From NCBI GenBank assembly GCA_013399305.1, contig VXAI01000067.1, positions 2,804,152 through 2,868,151 of the forward strand: DNA of 64,000 bases, in the 5' to 3' direction. The notes beneath the pieces are model-generated. The model was not told where the DNA came from. It saw nothing but the letters and a program-made list of their open reading frames with translations, and searched no databases. This DNA is from Rostratula benghalensis. Taxonomy: Eukaryota > Chordata > Aves > Charadriiformes > Rostratulidae. A program made the position numbers and the translations under genes. Below are positions 13,324-24,000 of the stretch, piece by piece; within the stretch, counting starts at the first letter, position 1, and each line of letters opens with the position of its first letter.

Positions 13324-13985
13324 TAGCAAACACAGCAGATGATATTGCACGGCATAAAGTGAGAACAGTAGCAAAGCTTAAAAAAAGTAACTTAAGGAAA
13401 TCTTAACGCAGTACAGGAGATACTCATAACCAAACCAGAATAATGCCTAGCGCATTACACTTGTCGTCGCTACACACAAAAATACAGAAGAAGAAGCGCT
13501 TGACTAAGAGGATTGAGGAAATATTAGCAATCAACCGTAATTAGGTACAATAATCACTTAGTCTGAAATGCAGATGCAACGCATAAACTACTACTGCTTC
13601 CTAATGGGCAAACTAAAAATGACAGCAAAGTTGTCTTTTATCAAAATCTTCGCTTTGTTTTCCTTTTTTTTTTTTCTTTTTTTTTTTTCTTTTTTTTTTG
13701 GTTTTGTTTCATTGCTCTGGAAGAACTCCCTCTCGCTCTTGGCAGATTGCCTACCTCTACGGATCCGGGACCTGTGATTGTCTCTGCGCCCTCTCTGCGC
13801 GGCGGTGGCTGGAGCGAAGGGGAAGGTGGGGGGGGCAGCGCGGGGCGCGGAGCTGTGGGGAACTGGAGGGACTGGGGTGGGCCAGGGGGACGGGGAGACC
13901 CAGGCTCTGGCTCAGCTGGGACTGGACTGCAGGCAGGGGGTGACGAAGACAACTCCCAAAGCAAGTAAAAGACAATGCTTTAAGG

Positions 13986-13991
13986 TTTATT
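13986..13991 (-). terminator. AATAAA poly(A) signal, candidate distal
   Basis: A canonical hexamer on the minus strand (TTTATT on plus), about 6.8 kb past the ONECUT1 stop. A second hexamer lies about 300 bp upstream in the sense of the gene, at 14282-14287. Use in vivo is unknown. Confidence 0.2.
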
Positions 13992-16299
13992 TTCATTTAA
14001 CACTGTTGCTCAGTTCAGATTGCAAAACTAATGCGGTTCCACAGTGAGGATGCAACAAATGCAGAACAGATGGTGAAAAATCAACCTAGGAACAGGAAAA
14101 GAAACAGTGTCTTCCTAAGTCCAGTGTGCAATGGCTCCTGCTGGATTCACAGACTAATACTTTGCCTCCCCCCTCCACGTGAAGTGTAGCTCATTGCACG
14201 GCATTAGTTTATGCATTAAAAACAGACATTTAGCCAATGCTTACCAAGAGACCATTTAATGATCCTGCATTTCAGAGCATCTTTATTGCCCCATTTTAAT
14301 ACTTGAAGTATAAAAATGTACCTAGAAAGTGTAACTTCAGACCAAAAAGCTCAAACCCTGCCCTTGTCCTTCCCTCCCTCAATTTCCTCCGCTATCACCC
14401 CAAAGGAAAACAAGGTACACCCGGAGCTCAGCTACTCTGCAGGGAAAGGAAATATTTACAGCCATCACAAACCATGTCAGTACACAACATTTAGCTGAAA
14501 CAGAATCTATTCTTTATGCAAAATAAAATACAGGTGAGTGGCATCCTATTTTCTGTGCCATGATGCCACCATCAGCTTTGCAGAATTATCATTGTCATTA
14601 CTCTTTTTTTTTTTTTTTGTTTTTGGTTTTTTTTCTTTTCAACTCATAACTGCTTGTTCTTCCCTGGTGCTGTGGGGGGGCTGGGAGCAGACACAGCACC
14701 TGGCCACCTGGGAGGGATGCTGCACCGTTCCCCCCAGCTCTCCCGCAGCCGGGCCATTGCCATTCTGCCGCGGTTCCTGAGCCTGGATGCGGCCGCAGCT
14801 CCTGTGGGGAACTGGCTGTGCCCCGTAGACCCCAACCTGTCCCCACCTGTGGGCTCCAGCTAGAGAGCAGGTGACACAGTGCCGGCCCTTGGGTGGCCCA
14901 AGCCCAAGATGGGGTGGCCCACACTATCCCATTGCTGGCCACCCCTCAGCCGTCCCCTGTGAGCCCCGTGGGTACTCGGGGGGTGGCAAAGGCCTTTCTG
15001 CGAGCAAGGGTTCCAGATTCAAGATCGCTTTTCTCCCAAGGCTTTTGCCCGCTACTTGCGCTACCCGTGCGAATGGCGAAGGAAAACGAAAAACTCAGCA
15101 AAGTCTCTCACAAATGCCAGTGCTTTTAAACATTAAACAACTTTTAAATTCTTTGGATGTGCGGGTCTTACCCGCAAAGCAACCTTTCTAGAAAAAGACA
15201 AATAAATTAAAGGAAAAACACACTAATAATGCCTTTCTGCTTTCTAAGTGACAAAAGTACTACCTTGAAACACTCATTTTGGCATGTACAGGTTGGGGGA
15301 AGGGAGGCCCGGGGGGATAACCTGGCAGTGTTTGTAACACGGGTGGAAGTGCATGCCAAGACAAGGCTGAAGATACACCCTGCAGTCAAGAGAAGCACTC
15401 TCCTTCAGTTCATCTCGGCATCAAGAATGAAAAGATTGTAACATAAAGCTTTGGCCATTTTGAATCTACTATATACAATTATTTTTTTTAAAACTACATA
15501 GTCATAAATTAAAGCAGTGATTAAATAAGCGTATACAAAATGTAATTAAATTAAAAATCACAGCACATTATAGAGAAAAAATAGGAACCATTTATCACAG
15601 CAGAGAATATTTTTTTTACCCTGTGAAAAGAACATTGACTAGCAAACACAAAGCATCCTACTTGAAACAAAAGAAATCAAAGCCATGTTTCCCTTACTTG
15701 CGTTCATTGCAAACAGCGATCTTTACCCACTTTGAAACATTCTCAGGAATCAGATCTTCCTTGAGTATAACAGAGGAAAAAAAGAAGAAACCCAAACCAA
15801 ACAATATAAAAGGAATATACAAACAAAACAACCCCTACAAAATAAATAAGAATTATAAAGCTTTTTTTTAAGTAACCTTAACAATTATCAAACTAGTAAG
15901 TTCTGCCTTATCACATAGACTCTCTATACAACATAACCCTAAAGATTTATTACTATGAGGTATTTGGAGGAATTGGTAAAAGCGATGCACGGCCTGTCTG
16001 GGCTGAGGGACTCAAGCTGCTTTGGGGGAAAGAAGAGGGAACCTTTGGTTTGTCAGCAAGAAAGTGGAAAAAAACATTTTCCTTTGGTATCAAAGAAAGT
16101 TTCATTGCATGGTTGCACGGCAAAAAGCACCACGGTGAAGAATTATTCCTTTTTTCATTAGTGGCCTTTCTAACAGGCTGAGGTATTCAAAGAGTATAAG
16201 GTGAGAGATAAAGAGGTCAACAGCGGTTTAACACTTTGGTTCAAGCAAGGCACTCGTCCTATGAGTTTACAAAGTTTGCAACATGTTTGCCTAGAGCTT

Positions 16300-16326
16300 T
16301 ATTATTATTATTATTATTAGTATTAT
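16300..16326. repeat. (TTA)n microsatellite
   Basis: A run of about eight ATT/TTA trinucleotides, with one interruption (AGT) near the right end, within the candidate 3' UTR. It also supplies a minus-strand AATAAA hexamer at its left edge. Confidence 0.85.
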
Positions 16327-16603
16327 CCTTATCATCGTCAGTAGTAGCAGTTGTAGCAAGAGAAGTATTTGTCAGGTTATTAGCATTACCATTAAGAATG
16401 AAGACAAAGTTACACACTGAGTGAAGGTGAGGAAGGGGAGTCAGGGGACGGGGGTAAGAAGGATGAGTTCCCTTTCCAGACTGAGGCCGTGCATGAAAAA
16501 TCTTTGGTATTCTTTGGTATCATCAATGTGATTAAAATCACCAATGGAAATCGAGTGAGGTAGCGTCTTTGGTTCACACTATAAATAGTAGATCTTTACA
16601 CAC

Positions 16604-16638
16604 TTTTTTTTTTCTTTTTTTTTTTTTTCTTTTTTTTT
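16604..16638. repeat. Interrupted poly-T tract
   Basis: Thymine tract with two cytosine interruptions, of the same type as 13265-13320 and also A-rich in the sense of ONECUT1. Confidence 0.85.
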
Positions 16639-18000
16639 AACACGTGGAAGTAGCTATTCCTTACCTTTTGCCTCTTTGTCTTTAGCAAATAGTTACCAAA
16701 TGTATTGTAAAGCTAACCACACCACAATAATAAACCAGGAGGCTAAGAAAAGTCTCAAAATTAGCCCCTGGGCCTTTGAATGCACCCAAACGCAGCAAGA
16801 TAGAAAAGGGTAAGTGCTTTCTCTTTGTTTGCTAAATGCATAGTTTTCATCCTTATGTACAAAGGAGGAGGAAGAGGAGGAGGATAGAAGGAAGAGTAGT
16901 AGAAAGAAGGACCATTTTTTAGGGGTAAAAATGTCTTGTTCACAACTCAGGTGAGGAGAGGTGTCCTAAGACTCTTTGGTATAAGCTCAGTGGTGTTCCC
17001 AAGCACCCCAGGCAGCGCCCGCAGCCGTGTCCTGAAATCCCTCTAGGAGAAGAGAGGTGCCCGTGGGCAGTCCCAGGGCACCCCGGCCACTTGGGCTGCT
17101 TGAGAATTTCCTTCTGGCACCGGTTGGAGCAGGAGAAAATTCTCAGGCGAAAGCCCCGTTGCTGGCTCGCTCGCTCTGGTGGGGTTTGCTTTACCTGAGT
17201 AAGGAGAGGAGGCTGAGGCCCCTGGGAAGCAACATGGGGGCTAACTGAGTGGTATGGGTTGGTCTGAATGGGATTTTTTAAATTTTTTTTTCTTTTTTTG
17301 TTTTCCTGGAAAGCGAATAATGCCATTTACAATGGAGATGGATGTGGATAGTTCACCTCTTGGCCAGCCTCCCCTCATGGGTCACTGCAGTCAGGGTTGG
17401 ATGCAGCCTGTGAGCTGCATGGGCGTTCCTAACGCCCTCTTGCCCACGGGTCACCTTGGACTGGAGCCCCATCTCCTGATGCTCCCAAATTGTTTCAGGT
17501 TCTGCTCCCTCTCCTAACCCTTCCTGGAAGATTTTTTAGGTCCTTTTATTGAATTTGAAGCTAATTTACATTTTGTCAGGAATGAAGTGAGCTGAAAGAC
17601 TAACGCGGATGTAACAGACAGGCTTTCCTGGGGGATGTTAAGCGCAGCATTAGAAAGAAGCTCCCCTTTATGGATGCCCGCTACGGGATGGCAATGATCC
17701 ACACCGGGGAGCACCAGGTAACCTGTCTGTGCTTCAGTCGGTGCAGCTGGGCAGTCTGCTCAGAGGTAAAACAGCTTTACAGGTAGAATGAGCAGTTCCA
17801 TTGTTATTTGCTTCATGGTTTGAAAGGAATCAAAGTGTGTTCTTTGCCTATTCAGATTATGAGGTGCATATTGCTTATGGGAAGAGTGGTTTTGTTTCTA
17901 ATGGCTTATAAAAAAAACAAACAAAAAATTTATACTACTTAAACAGACTTGTCAAAAAACTCAAAAGACTTAAAATCTATCACTTGTGCATCAGTTTTAG

Positions 18001-18106
18001 TGTGTGTGGATATAATGTGTGCGTGTGTATACATACATACACCCTGTTAAATATGTGTGCATATATATATACAGAGACTTATTCAGGGGATTGTGTGTGT
18101 GTGTAT
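18001..18106. repeat. GT/AT dinucleotide-rich low-complexity region
   Basis: Short (TG)n, (ATAC)n, (AT)n and (TG)n blocks follow one another, as in an imperfect compound microsatellite. In the transcript sense they would read CA- and AT-rich. Confidence 0.8.
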
Positions 18107-19773
18107 CAGAGATCCTGAAATTGCATATTGGGTGCAAATTTAATGCTGGTATGAAAGTTCTCTTTGGTTTCAGCAAGTAGTCTCTAAAGACAATAAAACA
18201 GAAATACTAAAAAATGCGGCAATGTACTTTGAATTTCCCTGCATTTTTAAATTCTCAAGTTTTAAATAAATAAGGCTTTCTTTTCTAAACTATAGGTTCA
18301 TTATAAAGCAGTGTTTTGCTGGAAAAAATTAGAACTGTAGTTATCACTGTCCTTTATTAACCTTACACTAATGAGACTGCATTCAGAAGATACGTTATAC
18401 GTGAGCTTATTAATGTTCCCATGTCAATAATGTCTCCGTGGGGATGGAACACTTTAAAAGAAAGCTTGCTAAAATTTAAGGTAAGCTAGAGACTTGAAAA
18501 ACTCACGGATTAGATAACGTTTTCATAGACAATTGCTTTGTCAGTCTTAAAGTGGGTTTAAAATACGGAAATGTGGAGAAATATTCAGTGCCAAAAATTT
18601 TGGGTTTATTTCACTTTATTTTAATCAAGAGATAGTTCAGCTGTATTCTAAATACTTACTGGAAATTAACTGTATACCCTGAACCTTGACTAGACCCTGC
18701 CCTCTTGGGAAATAACTGGTGCTACAAACTTGCTGAACTTGGGTATCACTAGGATTTTGAGTGGGCTTCATCCCAAAAACCACTATCTGCTACTTGTGAT
18801 GGTGGTTGGATTCTAGTTTACCTTGAATTTTCCTTTCACTCTCTCTCTCTCTTTTTTTTTTTTTTTTAAGGGTGTAAATAAGATTACCTATTTCTAATCC
18901 TTGCATTGGGCTTATACCTGCATATTTGGTTACTTTGGAATTTAATATACCAAGCAGAAGTACTACAATAATTTGAAACACCAGTTAGACATTTAACAGG
19001 CACATGGGGTTTTTTTGTAAAAGTCTATTCTCCCCTTACACTAAAATTTAATATGCAGATGTTGCACGCTTTTCTTTCTAATTTTATCAGAGTAGGAATG
19101 GGATGATTTCTCTTTTACGGGTCTGTTAGCAACAGAGTATTTAAAGCTTTTCAGCTACAAGCTTTAAACTATTTCATGCATTATCCTGATTAATAGATGA
19201 GCAAGAAAGAATGCACAGGACAAAAGCTCAGCCTGCAAGCCACAGATACAGCACCACAAAACATCAGGCTGTATCTGTGTCAGGGGAATTTTGCTATTGA
19301 CTTCAGAGGCCCCACAATTTGGTCTGCCAAAAGCTCTACTGGTGCTCCTGTTGGAGCTCTTCCCACCAGCATTAACTGATGTTGTACCACTGTTTTCAAT
19401 AGGAAAATACTGCCAGCCATCAAAGCTATTGCTATTCCTTCGCCTAGTAAAGTCAATAGGTAAAAAAAAGCTCACTAATGTCAATGAGTATTGATCAGAT
19501 GCTGAGCCCTGTGGTTTTACGTTTCGCAGTTCTTTTCATTTTTGCATACAGAATGCCTCAGGTCTCCTGTTTGCAGGCTAGATGGCAGAGCTGAGCTGTA
19601 TTTATATGCAGTGCGGGGTTTGCAAAGAGGGCTTGCTGGCCTGCTGTTCAATGGGCTTCCAGCAACATCAGCCTGGGACAGTGTAACGAGGGGACGCCCG
19701 CACAATAGCTACCACACTTTCTTACACATGGCTCTAACAGCTCCCCCCCCCCCTTTTTTTTTTTCTGCTCCCG

Positions 19774-19808
19774 TTGAAGTCAGTGACAAAAAGGCTGACT
19801 GACTTCAA
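19774..19808. repeat. Inverted repeat, probable remnant of an old palindromic repeat
   Basis: Arms TTGAAGTCAGT (19774-19784) and ACTGACTTCAA (19798-19808) are perfect 11-bp inverted repeats with a 13-nt loop. Motifs of the form TTGAAGTCAATGG/CCATTGACTTCAA are familiar from old palindromic interspersed repeats in sauropsid genomes. A similar half occurs near 22480-22530. The hairpin is seen directly. Family membership is from recollection only. A C-run followed by a T-run (about 19743-19764) adjoins on the left. Confidence 0.35.
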
Positions 19809-20739
19809 TGGAAGCAGTATCCCATAATCAGTACCTGTGCTCTGACAGGGGCTGCGATCTCCTCAGATGACATTCTTTCTTGCCAATCATGGAAAGAAAC
19901 AATAAAGTGGTTTTACTAATTGTAAATAACAGTCTTGATTACAAGTTTTATGTGTTATACAGTTAGATTAGTTTATACCTATAACTCTACATAGTATTTT
20001 GTGTAAAAATAGCTTTGGAATATTAAAATCATTGCAATAAAATACCTGCAATATAATTATTAAATGTGTTCTTTGGTAGCTAGTCGATTTTTTTTTTTAA
20101 TGGATGGAATAGTTTTCCTTTTTTTAAGTCTGAACATTCCTTAACAAACAAAGAGAATGCACTGGTTTAGGTACCATTCAAAATTTCTTTGCCTAGTTTG
20201 AACTTGTTTCCAGGTGTTGCACTGGTTAAGTCCAAACCATGAAACAGCAAAAATCACACTATCATTCAAACGAATTCAGACGACTCCACGCTTTGTCGGT
20301 TGTGCCATGGCACAACCCTCTCTGAAGACCAACCCTGACTAAGTCCCTAACCACCGGCATGTACACAGTACGGATACGCTATACACCTTCCTGGCAATTG
20401 CTGTGGAAATGAAGAGCCATATCTGAAGAGATGTCTGTTCAATGACAAGAAATCACTATGCTCCAAACCACTAAACAGCCAAGTACGGTGAAGATGATCA
20501 TGGGTGAAGGTGTAAGACCAGTGGTGTGTTTTTCTTCTCTTTGCATTCTGTTTCATCCCATCCATTTGGCTTTCTTCTTCCTCTCCATTTTTTGCAAGTC
20601 GTCATCCTACTAAAGTGTGTGTCTTAGAACAAAGTCATAATGCAGGTGAAATAAGTCTTTGGTTTCTTTGGACTTATAAATAACATTTTTTTCAAATAGT
20701 TCTAAGTATAAACCTGCTATCTTGAGGTCCTGGTCTGTC

Positions 20740-20757
20740 TTTATTTATTTATTTATT
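20740..20757 (-). terminator. Four overlapping AATAAA signals just after the ONECUT1 stop
   Basis: On the minus strand this reads as a tandem AATAAATAAATAAATAAA, giving four overlapping canonical poly(A) hexamers that begin about 41 nt past the stop codon. Use of this site would give a very short 3' UTR of roughly 70-80 nt. No strong GU-rich downstream element is evident, so it may be inactive or only a proximal alternative. Confidence 0.35.
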
Positions 20758-20798
20758 TTTAAAGCTATTCCACCGAGGTTTAGTTCGTGGTTATTCCT

Positions 20799-21091
20799 TC
20801 ATGCTTTGGTACAAGTGCTTGATGAAGAAGATGAGTTGCCTGAATTGGAGCTGCCCTCGTCTTGCCACTTATCCAGACTCCTCCTCCGTGCATTCATGAA
20901 AAAGTTGCTGACGGTGCTCAGCTCCAACCCGAGCTGCTGGGAAATGGTGATTTGTAATTCTTTGGATGGACGCTTATTTTCCTTGAATATTGCATGTAGA
21001 GTTCGACGCTGGACATCCGTGAAGACCAACCGAGGCTTCTTGGGTGTATTCCCTCTATCCTTCCCATGCTCTTGTTCTTTCCTTTTGCACG
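20799..21091 (-). CDS. ONECUT1: ONECUT1 (HNF6) coding exon 2: linker, homeodomain, C-terminus
   Basis: This is the last coding exon of hepatocyte nuclear factor 6, a nuclear cut-homeodomain activator. Transcription runs right to left. The acceptor is the minus-strand CTTTCTTGCAG just before 21091, after a pyrimidine-rich tract. The exon enters in phase 1, so G from exon 1 plus CG makes Ala361, followed by CKRKEQEHGKDRGNTPKKPR, a basic linker. The homeodomain spans about residues 377-436. Its recognition helix reads STVSNFFMNARRRSLDKW, with Phe and Met at homeodomain positions 48 and 50, the pair that marks the ONECUT class in place of the usual Trp48. The tail is rich in serine and ends CTKA-stop at 20799. 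The frame upstream of 21091 (to 21137) is intron and not coding. The 96 complete codons plus the split one bring the joined protein to 457 residues, close to the 465 I recall for human ONECUT1. Confidence 0.97.
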
Positions 21092-24000
21092 CTGCAAGAA
21101 AGGGAAGGGTGGTTAGAGCGAATGGGCAGAGGAGCACGCATCACACGGTACTGGCCGAATGAGGGAGAAAGGACCATTCAGGTCAGCCTCCAAGTCTGGA
21201 GAGGATGTGTGACATTTAGTTTTCTAACATTATAAGCTATACAAAACATAAGGAATAAAAGTTAGAAAATACCTTTGCTGTTGTCTGTTAAAACTCATCA
21301 AATGCTATTATTGAGACATTGTGATAACACCCATTAGTGCTGGGAATTTAGCTACGTAATAGCCCTACAAGGTAGAGTGGAAACTCACTAAGCTCTAAAG
21401 TTAACCTTGTCCACCTTTTTTACCTTCATTATTTCTCATCAATCCATTTCTATAGCTTTTCATTGGCTGAGAAGTAAGGAACTGGGAGAAACCAGGATGC
21501 TACTACAGTCTTACTAGCCCAACAATTATGTATTCTCAACAAAATAAACCATGTTTTGACATGAAGAACAAGGGTATAGTAAATCTTCCTTATAGAATTT
21601 CACCTTATTTCATCTATCATCCCTTCTTTCCTGTTCTGAGTGTTATTTTGCTCTACATTAGTACAGGCTGCTTGCAGTTTGAAATCTGCCTTGCAGATCA
21701 CCTGCCAGACAGGATCTCCCAGATCCCCCATCAGCCTTTAACTGTCTGCCAGCTCATCTTGTCAGCATTTTGCTAGGATAAAAGGTTTCCTTGGGAGGAC
21801 AGATTGCTCAGTCTCACTTTCAAGAGTCTGAAGTTCTCCATTTCCCCTTTTTTATCTCTAACAATGTCCTTTAATGCTGATTTAGAGATGTATTTCTGAA
21901 GGTAATATAGATGTCCTGTCTCTGTGTCCATCTAGTCCTGATTCCTGTGGAGACCAGTGCGGATTATATGAAAAACTTTGTGCAGTGTCTCCACCTATTC
22001 CACAGTTATTGGAATGAAAACAGCTAATTACTTTACAAAGGTCCTTCCTACATCTTTTCTTGGTACTGAGGGCCAGCCTTGGCGTGAGGGTTTAATTACT
22101 TGCAGGAGGTATGAAAATAGTCATCCACCTTTCTTACTCAGAGAAATAGCAACTGTGCAAATCAGACAACAAGATTCAGGAGATGCAAAGGCACCTTCTG
22201 CTGGCCCAGGCAGGCAGGGGCCAAGACACCGGTATCTCAGCCCCCTCTGAAGAGAAGCTTTTGAAGAGCTCCCTAACAACCTATATGCCGGTTATACATT
22301 CTTTCATAAGCAATGGCACATCAATCAAATGGACTGGGATGCCAAGCTTGTTTCTTCTACAGTTATTTTTATCTGAAAACCTTTGAAGAGTGCTTTGAAG
22401 TTACATCCTGACCTCTAAAATGCTGTGGAGCTTCTGGGCTGAAGAAACAGGTTTTCTCATGCCAGCAAGCCCCCAGTGAAGTCAAGGTGCCGAATTCACT
22501 GTGGAGATCGGTGCCCATTGAAATAACTCTGCACCCTCATTAAAGTTAACATTAATAACTCAAAGCTTAAAAACAGTTTTGTAAGAATAGTCTATTTACT
22601 GACAAATATTAGGAATGAAAAGCAAAGAAGATGGGAATAGCATCTCAATCTTTTATATACCTCTAACCATATGACGATCACAAGTTCCCATGAAAGCAGC
22701 CACAGAAGCTCAGCTCTGTAACAACCCCAGCCTCCAGCTCTGCCCCTGCCAATGGGCTCGTGCAAAAAAGGAGACAAACCAAACTTGTGTAGTGTTTGCT
22801 GTGCCTAATGCTTCACTTCTACTCACGCTGAGTTACACCGGGGTTTTCTTCTAAGACTACACAAATTCCAGCTTTCATCTGGATCCTCTGTCCAGATCAT
22901 AATTTTCCATGAAATCTTAACTACACAGCTATTGTGATCCGAGTCAGCACTGTATAGTGGGAATCCTCACATTGTCACAGCAGCAGATAGAAAGCTAGTT
23001 CAATTAGCAGCTTAAACCTCTGGGCTTTCAATCACAAACCAGTAAAAGAGTCCACTGAAGTCATAGAGAATAACGAAAAAAACCCAACTATCTATTGTGA
23101 AACTAACTTGCTTAACACATTGTGATCATCTCCTGAAATATCCTTGAATAACTATTTCCTTAGAAAGTGTCCCAAGAGTTACTTCATACCTCGTTCCTCA
23201 ACTTCAGATTATCAGAGACTGCATAATTATTGCTAGTAACATCACAGAGGTGAGAAAAAACGTGCTTGTTGCTGGGGAGAAAAAAATAAATCCTATCCAA
23301 TCTGTGATAAAAATAAGCTAATTTCAGTATTTTGCAAATAAAACTTCATTTAGGTCAAGCGAGAACTGAGGTTCCCATGCGCTCCCTGGGGAAGCTGGGA
23401 GTCATCCCTTCCTCTGCAGACCTGTGTGGACTTCATTTTTTAACAAACTATCATGAAGGATTGTTAGTTTCCTAAGGAAAGTTTGGTCCATTCCCCATGG
23501 GAACAGATGAAGAGACGCTGCAGTTTAGCCTATGAAATAAGGCAGCTCTCCTCACGTCCAAGTTGGAGTTCCTCTACTTTGAATTGAGGGCTAACGATGT
23601 ACTGGTTCAGGAGTGAGGTATTGACTCAGCTGCAATCTGGGACCTTATCTGAGACACAAAGACCCACATGCAACAGGTTCAGTCCACGCTGGCCACGGCA
23701 CAGCTCCAAGAGGTGATACCAGGACGGGCACTGCCCCTAGCAGGGCAGTCCAGCCCAGCCCAGTTTGGACTCTGGACCCTCCTGGAGCTCCAGAGCCTGT
23801 CAAGAAGTACCGTGGCCCTGTCTCTGCCCAGCATTGCTTGGTACAGCCTTTTCTAGCTGGGGAAGACTGGGAACACCTTCAAAATCTGAATCATTTTCAG
23901 GTAATGTGAAAATTGTTTCCTTTTCAGCTCTATTCCCAGTAGCATTTGCTGGAGGTAGATTAAGGGCAAGAACTTTCCAATAGGCTTAATTGTTCAAAGA

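Larger units (their letters stand above)
13187..20798 (-). other. ONECUT1: Candidate long ONECUT1 3' UTR and immediate downstream flank
   Basis: This is the sequence directly after the ONECUT1 stop codon on the minus strand. It is AT-rich, has no CR1 copy and no convincing reading frame. In the sense of the gene it contains several AATAAA signals (seen as TTTATT on the plus strand at 20740-20757, 17544-17549, 16298-16303, 15946-15951, 14282-14287, 13986-13991 and 13187-13192). Several long T/C tracts of the plus strand would be A/G tracts in the transcript. ONECUT-family mRNAs are known for long 3' UTRs, which fits, but nothing in the sequence decides which poly(A) signal is used. The stretch may therefore be part UTR and part intergenic DNA. 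Confidence 0.4.

Noticed and set aside
21092..21137. N-terminal extension of the exon 2 frame (MLLCPFALTTLPF...)
   Set aside because: It lies upstream of the TTGCAG acceptor and reads through the polypyrimidine tract; it is intron.
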